Assembly (NCBI GenBank): GCA_026396335.1
Contig: JAPLWZ010000171.1
Coordinates: 1-8,628, forward strand
Direction of reading: 5' to 3'
From: Microcaldota archaeon
GTDB taxonomy: Archaea; Micrarchaeota; Micrarchaeia; Anstonellales; Anstonellaceae
Length of the DNA: 8,628 nt
Shown here: piece by piece, positions 1 through 4,629 of the stretch
Numbering within the stretch: the stretch's first letter is position 1
How the letters are laid out: every line of letters begins with the position of its first letter
Made by a program: the position numbers and the translations under genes
Notes under the pieces: generated by a model
Databases searched by the model: none
What the model was told of the DNA's origin: nothing
What the model saw: only the letters and a program-made list of their open reading frames with translations

Positions 1-181
1 TTATGCTCGCCCAGAGTATCACCCAGAGGAGCATGTAGCCGAATTCCGAGCCTGCTGCGATGTTTGTCGCTATGTTGCCAGGGTCCATGTACGCAATTGA
101 GGCGACGAATGCAGGCCCTAGGAAGAGGAGAAGGCCTTTCTTGCTTGCGACTGTGTCTTTCAATTTCTGGAATATGCCCAT
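1..181 (-). CDS. Nramp-family Mn2+/Fe2+ transporter, N-terminal 60 residues (cut by window edge)
   Basis: Reading the minus strand from the ATG at 181-179 gives 60 codons open to the window edge. The product would be a proton-coupled divalent metal (Mn2+, Fe2+) importer in the cytoplasmic membrane. After a short basic start (MGIFQKLKD) comes a first membrane helix with G22-P23 and the motif D33-P34-G35-N36, followed by N40 and the segment [10 protein letters not shown]. This is the pattern of Nramp TM1, where Asp and Asn of DPGN bind the metal. The ATG is preceded in frame by one TTG and then, further up, a TGA, so the start is well bounded. No clear TATA box was found upstream. The rest of the roughly 400-residue family length lies outside the window, so intactness cannot be judged. 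The family call rests on motif recognition by eye. Confidence 0.86.
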   Translation of the reverse strand, partial: MGIFQKLKDTVASKKGLLLFLGPAFVASIAYMDPGNIATNIAAGSEFGYMLLWVILWASI

Positions 182-241
182 CAAATTTGCACCCGTGAAT
201 AGAACCGATTCAAATCAAACAATAAGGCGGTGCGGATCAGC

Positions 242-249
242 CTTTTAAT
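242..249 (+). promoter_or_regulatory. TATA-like box (CTTTTAAT) for the 64-aa membrane protein gene
   Basis: The AT-rich octamer is centred about 26 bp upstream of the ATG at 271, the spacing expected if transcription starts at or next to the start codon (leaderless mRNA). There is no Shine-Dalgarno match before that ATG. The same TTTTAATC string occurs at the same distance upstream of rpiA (3919-3926). Confidence 0.55.
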
Positions 250-270
250 CCTTGATAGCGAATTTGAGCC

Positions 271-465
271 ATGGCATCAGACAAGACACGCGCCCTTTTG
301 GGATTTGGAAGGCTTGCAGTTGCCGCTGTTCTCGGCTACGCGATATACGCAGTATGGATAGAAACCAGAATTGGCATGGATGAATGGTATGTGCCCATCG
401 GTGCGGGGCTGGTTGCAACCCTGATGGCGTTTCTCCTGCTGTCCAAGCTGAAAGGCGGCGACTAG
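271..465 (+). CDS. small two-helix membrane protein, unknown function
   Basis: A 64-residue protein that I do not recognise. It has a short polar and basic N-terminus (MASDKTR), a first hydrophobic helix at about residues 13-30, a loop rich in charged and aromatic residues (ETRIGMDEWY), a second hydrophobic helix at about 41-58, and the polar tail KLKGGD. By the positive-inside rule both ends would be cytoplasmic. There is no signal peptidase site or cysteine motif. A TATA-like box 26 bp upstream and the lack of a Shine-Dalgarno sequence suggest a leaderless transcript. It is divergent from the Nramp gene (89 bp apart) and its stop lies 5 bp from the stop of convergent nadA. The snug fit between neighbours and the hydrophobic pattern favour a real gene, but the length leaves doubt. 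Confidence 0.6.
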   Translation: MASDKTRALLGFGRLAVAAVLGYAIYAVWIETRIGMDEWYVPIGAGLVATLMAFLLLSKLKGGD

Positions 466-470
466 ACTGA

Positions 471-1472
471 CTAGGAGGAGAGTTCAAACATCTTCTCTAG
501 TGACTTCCTTGCTTTCACTGCCACTCCTTCAGGAATTTTTATTTCATTTTCCTTTTTCCCTTCCCGAAGCACATCAAGTATGAGCGCAAGGGAATTCTTT
601 TTCATGTAAGGGCAAAGTGAACACATGCCAATGAATTCTTTTTTTGGATGCTCGGAGCGCAGCCTGTCTGAAAGCCCGCACTCCGTTACCAGCATGAACG
701 ATGGCGCGTCCGACTTCGCCACATACTTTTCCATGTCAGTGGTGCCGCCCATCATGTCAGACGCTTCTGCAACAAGGGGCGGGCACTCGGAATGCGTGAG
801 CACTTTCACCCCTGGAAACTCCTTTCGGATTGCGTCGATTTTCCTTCCGTCAAAATCCTTGTGCACCACGCATGATGAGCGCCAAGCGATTATTTTCTTG
901 CCGGTTTCGCGCGCGATGTTTATCGCCATGAACTCGTCAGGCACGAATATTATTTCCTTTTCCTTCATGCCTCCGATTATCTTCTTCGCATTCGCGCTCG
1001 TGCAGCATACGTCAGACTCTGCCTTCACTTCCGCAGTTGTGTTCACGTAGCAGACAACAGGCGCGCCAGGGTGCTTTGCCTTGAGTTTTCTTACATCATC
1101 AGCAGTGATGTCATCAGCAAGCGAGCAGCCGGCATCCATGGAGGGAGCGTAAACTTTCTTGTTCGGGTTGAGGAGCTTTGCTGTTTCAGCCATAAATTTT
1201 ACGCCTGAGAAAACGATTACATCCGCTTTTGTCTGCGCTGCCTGCTTTGAAAGCCCGTAAGAGTCGCCAGTGAAATCCGCAACGCCGTAAATAATATCAG
1301 GCGTTTGATACGAGTGCGCGAGAATTACTGCATTTTTTTCCTTCTTCAGGAGGTTTATCTCAAGAGTAAGGGGCGCGATTACTTGGCAGTTTTGCAGGTT
1401 CCAGCCAAGGGTGCCCATCTTAGAATGGAGCCTTGCAGCCTCTGAACCAATCTCCTTCTCCGTGAATTCCAT
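471..1472 (-). CDS. nadA: quinolinate synthase (NadA)
   Basis: Condenses iminoaspartate with dihydroxyacetone phosphate to quinolinate in de novo NAD+ synthesis, using a cytosolic [4Fe-4S] enzyme. The 333-residue protein matches usual family length. Visible motifs: AHSYQ at 52-56, GDSYGLSKQA at 69-78, FSGVKFMAETAKLL at 88-101, MDAGCSLAD around C116, YVNTTAEVKAESD at 142-154, SSCVVHKDF around C201, HSEC at 227-230 and CSLCPYMKKNSL at 284-295. C116, C201 and C287 correspond to the three cluster-ligating cysteines of the family; C284 is extra. The ATG at 1472 was chosen because the open frame upstream of it (to 1796) codes for residues unlike NadA and overlaps the divergent gene. An alternative internal start is M19. 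Its usual partners nadB and nadC are not in the window; nadE is, 3.7 kb away. Confidence 0.95.
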   Translation of the reverse strand: MEFTEKEIGSEAARLHSKMGTLGWNLQNCQVIAPLTLEINLLKKEKNAVILAHSYQTPDIIYGVADFTGDSYGLSKQAAQTKADVIVFSGVKFMAETAKLLNPNKKVYAPSMDAGCSLADDITADDVRKLKAKHPGAPVVCYVNTTAEVKAESDVCCTSANAKKIIGGMKEKEIIFVPDEFMAINIARETGKKIIAWRSSCVVHKDFDGRKIDAIRKEFPGVKVLTHSECPPLVAEASDMMGGTTDMEKYVAKSDAPSFMLVTECGLSDRLRSEHPKKEFIGMCSLCPYMKKNSLALILDVLREGKKENEIKIPEGVAVKARKSLEKMFELSS

Positions 1473-1503
1473 CGTCCCCACAGGGGTTAATTGGGACAGC
1501 GGT

Positions 1504-1511
1504 AATATATT
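1504..1511. promoter_or_regulatory. palindromic TATA box (AATATATT) between nadA and the 270-aa gene
   Basis: The 63-bp space between the divergent ATGs at 1472 and 1536 contains one clear AT box, which is its own reverse complement and could serve both directions. Its centre is about 28 bp from the plus-strand ATG, giving a near-leaderless transcript. It is about 35 bp from the nadA ATG, giving a leader of about 9 nt. A small inverted repeat, CCCCACAGGGG (1476-1486), sits just upstream of the nadA start and could be an operator or chance. Only the spacing supports the assignment. Confidence 0.5.
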
Positions 1512-1535
1512 GATTTCCCGCCATAAAAAAGTACA

Positions 1536-2348
1536 ATGACGCTCCAGTGCGCAAACAACTCCATTGAAGTTCTTCGCAGTGCAGTGAAACAAAAGATAAC
1601 CGCGCTTGAGAGAAAAAATCCGAATAATTCTCTTTTTGCAAATGTTTTGAACGGGAGCAAAAACAAGCTTGCCTTGCTTTCCACCGCGCTTTCCAAGGCA
1701 CAAACTGAAGACGATATTTATGAAGTTACGCGCAAGATGACGCAGGTTGAAAAGGAAATGAACGGCCAGCGCGCGCAAAAGATTGAGATTGTGCATGGCA
1801 TTTCAGCGCAGAGCGGCAAGAGGATTCCGTTTTTTGACTATTTGGTGCAGGAGGAACTGCCGGAAAAATTTGTGGAGACTGCGCTTGATTTTCGGCACGA
1901 GGTGAAAGACTTTGGCTGCGAACTTGCGGTGGATTCGGGAATTGTTTTTTCCAAATTGTTCGGGAAACAAGATGAGATATCCGGACACATTGTGCGCACG
2001 TATTCAACCCAGCCCGCAGTGCATTCGGAATATCCGAATTGGAAAAGAAGGGGGGAATCGCACGACTTTGCTGTGTCCTGCTCGATAAAACTGTATGACG
2101 CACAACTTGGCTTTAGTGGAAAAAACGCGAGCGCGTTTGTTTATTCCAGAATAGTGAATGCTGATGATTTTTCGCAATCTGCGTTTGGTCAGATGGAATC
2201 GAAATACAGGATAAGCGGATTTTCCCTCGAGCTAAATGAGGATGGCGAGCGGCTGCACGCGTATTTCATAACAAATAACGGAAAGCTCACTGCCACGCTT
2301 TTTGGAAAAACGCTCACCGTGCCGCCTGAGGCATGGCAAATAAATTAG
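1536..2348 (+). CDS. 270-residue protein of unknown function
   Basis: I do not recognise this protein. The first 85 residues look helical with heptad-like spacing (RSAVKQKITALERK, KLALLSTALSKAQTED, VTRKMTQVEKEMNGQ) and probably form a coiled coil or helical bundle. The rest looks like a mixed to beta-rich globular domain, ending in alternating hydrophobic strands at 225-262 (KYRISGFSLEL, RLHAYFITNNG, LTATLFGKTLTV). There is no signal peptide, membrane helix or metal-binding Cys cluster; the cysteines are C5, C128 and C182. The ATG has no Shine-Dalgarno sequence and follows an AT box by about 28 bp, consistent with a leaderless transcript. Its stop lies 12 bp from the 3' end of the convergent RNase P RNA gene. 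An 813-base frame with ordinary protein composition is hard to explain as non-coding. Confidence 0.8.
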   Translation: MTLQCANNSIEVLRSAVKQKITALERKNPNNSLFANVLNGSKNKLALLSTALSKAQTEDDIYEVTRKMTQVEKEMNGQRAQKIEIVHGISAQSGKRIPFFDYLVQEELPEKFVETALDFRHEVKDFGCELAVDSGIVFSKLFGKQDEISGHIVRTYSTQPAVHSEYPNWKRRGESHDFAVSCSIKLYDAQLGFSGKNASAFVYSRIVNADDFSQSAFGQMESKYRISGFSLELNEDGERLHAYFITNNGKLTATLFGKTLTVPPEAWQIN

Positions 2349-2360
2349 GGAACAATTATT

Positions 2361-2708
2361 GGAGCGGCGAGTAGTAGTCTGCCTTCTGTTTCTAGACGGC
2401 ATTGGACTATCCGGGTGGCTACGCCACCCAGATGTTCATCCTCACGGAATGAACAAGCGGCGCAAAGGCCTTGCACCTTCAAATGTCCTAGCACGGGCCG
2501 TTTCAGCCTGCCTCCTTCCTCTCCTTTCGTCATATTCATCGAAAAGGGCAGTTTATCCGGAAGGCTTGCGCCTTCCAGCTCCTCAGCCGCTTTCGCGGCT
2601 GCGGATCGTTTCTGTTCCCGATAGCCCCTTAAGGGCTGTCAGACTGTTTCCGGTGGGCAGAACTTCCTCCCAGGTTTGAACCTCGGTGAGCCGTCCTCCC
2701 GCCGCTCC
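2361..2708 (-). ncRNA. rnpB: RNase P RNA (archaeal, apparently type A)
   Basis: Catalytic RNA of RNase P, which trims 5' leaders from pre-tRNAs. On the minus strand the ends pair perfectly as P1: GGAGCGGCG (2708-2700) with CGCCGCTCC (2369-2361), extendable by one T-A pair. P2 is GACGGC/GCCGTC (2695-2690 with 2400-2395). The conserved CR-I string GAGGAAGTTC is at 2669-2660. The P4 pairing TCTGCC/GGCAGA joins 2661-2656 with 2383-2378, and the latter is directly preceded by the CR-V string ACAGAA (2389-2384). GAACAGAAACGATCC, the CR-II/III pattern, is at 2617-2603. Perfect 7-bp hairpins have minus-strand loops GAAA (2601-2584) and GCAA (2576-2559), both GNRA tetraloops, which confirms the strand. 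Further hairpins are at 2455-2433 and 2429-2413. The 348-nt length fits. Short open frames across this stretch are not genes. Confidence 0.93.
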
Positions 2709-2730
2709 ACAAGAATTGCGTTGTCGCCCG

Positions 2731-2738
2731 AATAAAAA
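2731..2738. promoter_or_regulatory. AT box apparently shared by rnpB and tRNA-Met
   Basis: Read on the minus strand, the box is TTTTTATT preceded by AAAGC, a BRE-like purine run. It is centred 26-27 bp from the first P1 base of RNase P RNA (2708). Read on the plus strand, AATAAAAA is centred about 29 bp from the tRNA 5' end (2764), so a start near 2761 would leave a leader of only about 3 nt. No better box exists in the 55-bp gap; CATATA at 2748-2753 is too close to either start. The minus-strand assignment is the stronger one. Confidence 0.65.
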
Positions 2739-2778
2739 GCTTTGCCCATATAGGTTTCTTTGTGCCAAGGTAACTCAG

Positions 2779-2811
2779 ATGCGGAAATGCTAGCGCATTT
2801 CCACAGAGGAA
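2779..2811 (+). other. tRNA intron 1, in the D-loop (33 nt)
   Basis: This insert lies between G15 and the GG of the D-loop. Its core is a perfect 8-bp hairpin, GGAAATGC (2783-2790) with GCATTTCC (2795-2802), over a 4-nt loop. At its foot T2780-A2805 and G2781-C2804 extend the helix past one mismatch. Exon CTC (2774-2776) pairs with intron GAG (2806-2808), leaving AGA (2777-2779) bulged at the 5' site and bases around 2809-2812 bulged at the 3' site. This is a recognisable bulge-helix-bulge for the archaeal tRNA splicing endonuclease, with a 3-bp central helix. Boundaries were chosen to give the usual D-loop AGCTTGGTTA and could shift by one base. Confidence 0.85.
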
Positions 2812-2835
2812 CTTGGTTAGAGTGCCAGACTCATA

Positions 2836-2947
2836 TAACGCCGAAGGGGCAACCCTGAAGCGATCAATTTGAGTGATGAGCCCTTCGGGGCGATGATATA
2901 GAAAGGCATTCGGAAGGCAAGATCGTTGCCTCCTCAAACCCGGAGAA
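2836..2947 (+). other. tRNA intron 2, at canonical position 37/38 (112 nt)
   Basis: This interrupts the anticodon loop one base after the anticodon. A shared A means 2835-2946 is an equally valid reading. It folds into two hairpins: CCGAAGGG (2841-2848) with CCCTTCGG (2881-2888), and GGAAGGCAA (2912-2920) with TTGCCTCC (2926-2933), 8 bp with one bulged A. At the splice junction exon CTC (2830-2832) pairs with intron GAG (2943-2945), leaving AAA (2946-2948) bulged at the 3' site. No clean inner helix is visible on the 5' side, so this is a relaxed bulge-helix-bulge. It is too short for a homing endonuclease. The junctions are set by the need for a 7-nt anticodon loop. Confidence 0.85.
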
Positions 2948-2988
2948 ATCTGGAAGCCGCGTGTTCAAATCACGCCCTTGGCACATCC

Positions 2989-2998
2989 TTTTCATCTT
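2989..2998 (+). terminator. oligo-T stretch after tRNA-Met
   Basis: TTTT followed by CATCTT begins 5 nt after the discriminator base. Archaeal RNA polymerase often stops at T-runs without a hairpin, so this is a plausible end of the tRNA transcript. It is short, and nothing else supports it. Confidence 0.35.
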
Positions 2999-3037
2999 AA
3001 AACCCTAATTCCAATCAGAATAATCCTTTCAAGGAAC

Positions 3038-3045
3038 TATATATA
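3038..3045 (+). promoter_or_regulatory. TATA box (CTATATAT) for the 86-aa gene
   Basis: This near-consensus archaeal TATA box is preceded by the purine-rich AAGGAA. Initiation about 26 bp downstream (near 3067) would give a leader of about 14 nt that includes GGTGG (3071-3075), a Shine-Dalgarno-like match five bases before the ATG at 3081. It is the strongest TATA box in the window. Confidence 0.65.
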
Positions 3046-3080
3046 CCGCCAAGCTCGCCAAGGAAGACAAGGTGGTATTG

Positions 3081-3341
3081 ATGGCATTCAAGCAAAAAAC
3101 AAACGAAAAATTAGCAGAAAGAAATGACGGCAGCATGCCCAATTACAAAGTCATCTATTTCCAGTGCAAATCGGTGCTGCTTGGCACCGATAAGGGAGGC
3201 ATAGCCCCATTCAGCGTGGGAGACACTAATTTCGACAAGCGCAGGGCATCTGCGTTTGTCAGGGGCGTGAAGCGGAACGGCACGGAATACATAAAGCGGA
3301 ATTATCCCGTGCTTTGTGAAGGAACTGCAGTATTCCAATAA
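3081..3341 (+). CDS. small basic protein, unknown function (86 aa)
   Basis: I do not recognise this 86-residue protein. It is basic (15 Lys/Arg against 8 Asp/Glu). It has a polar N-terminus, then a strand-like YKVIYFQCKSVLLG (22-35), then a basic stretch FDKRRASAFVRGVKRNG (51-67), then YPVLCEGTAVF near the end. C29 and C79 are the only cysteines; there is no membrane helix or signal. The net charge would suit a nucleic-acid-binding role, but that is only a possibility. ATG 3081 was chosen over the in-frame GTG at 3072 because GGTGG (3071-3075) sits at Shine-Dalgarno distance before it and a strong TATA box lies at 3038-3045. It ends 31 bp before the XRE-CBS gene, which has its own promoter. 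Confidence 0.72.
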   Translation: MAFKQKTNEKLAERNDGSMPNYKVIYFQCKSVLLGTDKGGIAPFSVGDTNFDKRRASAFVRGVKRNGTEYIKRNYPVLCEGTAVFQ

Positions 3342-3342
3342 G

Positions 3343-3351
3343 AATATAAAT
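3343..3351 (+). promoter_or_regulatory. TATA box (AATATAAAT) for the XRE-CBS regulator
   Basis: Centred 26 bp upstream of the ATG at 3373, placing the transcript start at the start codon. This fixes 3373, rather than the in-frame GTG at 3316, as the gene start. The box lies just after the stop codon of the preceding gene. Confidence 0.65.
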
Positions 3352-3372
3352 CCTAGCACATCCATCAAAACT

Positions 3373-3918
3373 ATGGAATCCCTCACATTTATCCGCGAAC
3401 AGCGGCGCAAGAGCGGCATGACGCAGCACCAGCTTGCCCGTGCAGCAGGCGTATCGCAATCGCTCATTGCAAAAATAGAGTCAGGGCGCATTGATGCGGC
3501 TTATTCCAAAGTCAAGGCAATACTTGAAGCGCTTGACAGGACACAGCTTACGGCAGAAAAAACCGCAGGCGAGATAATGCACACAGGAATAGAGACTGTT
3601 TCCCCTTCCGAATCATTGCACGCAGTGGCACAGGCAATGAGAAAGCATTCTATTTCACAGATGCCAGTTGTCGAGGCAAAACAGCTTGTGGGCGCGATAA
3701 CCGAGCAGGCAATACTGTCACACTTTTCATCTGAACCGAAAAAAATGGCCACGCTTCGCGTATCAGACGCAATGGAAGATGCTTTTCCGACAGCGCTTCC
3801 CTCCACGCCGATTTCCGCAGTTGCCTCGCTCCTCCGCCACCACTCCGCAGTGCTGGTCATGGAAAAGGGAAAGATAGCGGGGATAATTACGAAAGCAGAC
3901 CTTCTCAAGACAATCTGA
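3373..3918 (+). CDS. XRE-type HTH transcriptional regulator with CBS domain pair
   Basis: A predicted DNA-binding regulator of 181 residues. Residues 5-55 form a Cro/XRE helix-turn-helix (IREQRRKSGMTQHQLA, then AGVSQSLIAKIESGRI with the recognition helix at about 28-38). Two CBS repeats follow: 65-118 (EIMHTGIETVSPSESL ... QMPVVEAKQLVGAIT) and 128-181 (VSDAMEDAFPTALPSTPIS ... GKIAGIITKADLL). CBS pairs (Bateman modules) usually bind adenosine-containing ligands such as AMP, ATP or SAM, so it may sense energy or cofactor state. HTH-CBS proteins of this arrangement are common in archaea. The ATG is preceded by a TATA box at -26 and no Shine-Dalgarno, so the mRNA is probably leaderless. The rpiA promoter box starts right at its stop codon, which makes rpiA and the kinase gene natural candidate targets (inference). 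Confidence 0.9.
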   Translation: MESLTFIREQRRKSGMTQHQLARAAGVSQSLIAKIESGRIDAAYSKVKAILEALDRTQLTAEKTAGEIMHTGIETVSPSESLHAVAQAMRKHSISQMPVVEAKQLVGAITEQAILSHFSSEPKKMATLRVSDAMEDAFPTALPSTPISAVASLLRHHSAVLVMEKGKIAGIITKADLLKTI

Positions 3919-3926
3919 TTTTAATC
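3919..3926 (+). promoter_or_regulatory. TATA-like box (TTTTAATC) for the rpiA operon
   Basis: Centred 26-27 bp upstream of the rpiA ATG at 3949 and directly abutting the stop codon of the regulator gene. A GGTGG (3931-3935) lies 13 nt before the ATG, too far for a good Shine-Dalgarno, so leaderless initiation seems likelier. The same octamer precedes the gene at 271. Confidence 0.55.
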
Positions 3927-3948
3927 TTGCGGTGGAAGAGAGAAACAT

Positions 3949-4620
3949 ATGGACGCTTCAAAACTTGCATCGGCACAGGAGGCGCTGAAACTTGTAAAGC
4001 CGGGAATGAAGCTCGGCTTAGGCACAGGCAGCACCACGGCGATATTCATTGACTTACTGGGAAAGAAAAACAAAGAAGAGCACCTAAATCTTACCTGCAT
4101 TGCCACTTCAAACGCATCAGAATACCAGGCGAAAAAGCTCGGCCTGAAACTCTCGAGCTTTGAAGAGATACGGCAGTTAGACATCGCATTTGACGGCGCA
4201 GATGAAGTGGATGCGAACCTGAACCTCATCAAGGGGCTAGGCGGAGCGCTCGTGCGGGAGAAGATAGTGGACTACCGCGCTGACAAGTTTGTGGTCATGG
4301 TGGGCGAGAACAAACTAGTGAAAAAACTTGCAGGGATCCTGCCGATAGAAGTGATACCCATTGCAGAGGATGCGGTAAAGCAGGACCTGATTGCGCTTGG
4401 TGCGAAACGCTTCGAGACGCGCATGGACGGCAGGCGCAAATTCATATCTGATAACTCCAATCTCATACTCCACGTTGAATTTGGGGAAATAGATGACCCT
4501 GTGAAGATGGAAGACGAGATAAACCGGATTGCAGGAGTGGTGGACAACGGATTATTCACCCGCAACCGCCCCATTGTGATAGTCGGAACGCAGAGCGGAA
4601 AAACAAGAATAGTGAAATGA
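3949..4620 (+). CDS. rpiA: ribose-5-phosphate isomerase A
   Basis: Interconverts ribose-5-phosphate and ribulose-5-phosphate in the cytosol, supplying ribose for PRPP, nucleotides and NAD+. The 223-residue protein has normal family length and every signature is visible: GLGTGSTT at 23-30 (phosphate binding), TSNASEYQAKKLG at 53-65, DGADEVD at 82-88, KGLGGALVREK at 95-105 and GVVDNGLF at 196-203. D82, D85, K95 and E104 align with the catalytic and substrate residues D81, D84, K94 and E103 of E. coli RpiA. The ATG follows a TATA-like box by about 26 bp. The stop at 4620 is 9 bp before the dephospho-CoA kinase start, so the two are co-transcribed. Confidence 0.96.
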   Translation: MDASKLASAQEALKLVKPGMKLGLGTGSTTAIFIDLLGKKNKEEHLNLTCIATSNASEYQAKKLGLKLSSFEEIRQLDIAFDGADEVDANLNLIKGLGGALVREKIVDYRADKFVVMVGENKLVKKLAGILPIEVIPIAEDAVKQDLIALGAKRFETRMDGRRKFISDNSNLILHVEFGEIDDPVKMEDEINRIAGVVDNGLFTRNRPIVIVGTQSGKTRIVK

Positions 4621-4624
4621 GGTG
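4619..4624 (+). promoter_or_regulatory. Shine-Dalgarno (GAGGTG) of the dephospho-CoA kinase gene
   Basis: Matches the archaeal anti-Shine-Dalgarno complement GGAGGTGAT, and five bases separate it from the ATG at 4630. It overlaps the rpiA stop codon. An internal operon gene using a Shine-Dalgarno while the first gene has none is the common archaeal pattern. Confidence 0.7.
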
Positions 4625-4629
4625 CAGCC

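Larger units (their letters stand above)
2764..2983 (+). tRNA. tRNA-Met(CAU), elongator type, with two introns
   Basis: The halves of a tRNA are separated by inserts. The acceptor stem GCCAAGG (2764-2770) pairs with CCTTGGC (2976-2982), with discriminator A2983 and no encoded CCA. D-stem ACTC (2773-2776) pairs with GAGT (2820-2823). The anticodon stem CCAGA (2825-2829) pairs with TCTGG (2949-2953), with loop CTCATAA and anticodon CAT (2832-2834). The T arm is GCGTG-TTCAAAT-CACGC (2959-2975). Removing 33 nt (2779-2811) and 112 nt (2836-2947) leaves 75 nt with T8, A14, G15, G18G19, A21, T33, TTC at 54-56, A58 and the G15-C48 pair all in place. The stem and loop sequence resembles archaeal elongator tRNA-Met more than initiator. 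tRNA-Ile2, which also has a CAU gene anticodon, cannot be fully excluded. Confidence 0.92.

Noticed and set aside
1476..1486. CCCCACAGGGG hairpin upstream of nadA as a regulatory element
   Set aside because: Only 4 bp with a 3-base loop; likely by chance and not backed by another copy in the window.
1473..1796. N-terminal extension of nadA by 108 codons
   Set aside because: The extra residues are not NadA-like, would exceed the family length, and overlap the divergent 270-aa gene; ATG 1472 gives the usual length.
2345..2937. Several open frames of 61-106 codons on both strands
   Set aside because: They overlap the RNase P RNA and tRNA-Met genes, whose paired stems and conserved bases explain the sequence.
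2836..2947. Box C/D guide RNA inside tRNA intron 2
   Set aside because: A C-like box (GTGATGA, 2873-2879) and one CTGA (2855-2858) are present, but in the wrong order, with no second D box downstream and no convincing guide to the tRNA; the 5-nt match ATGAG to the anticodon loop is too short.
3316..3372. GTG start for the XRE-CBS gene
   Set aside because: It would overlap the preceding gene and bury the TATA box at 3343-3351, which lies at -26 of ATG 3373; the extra residues are not part of the HTH domain.
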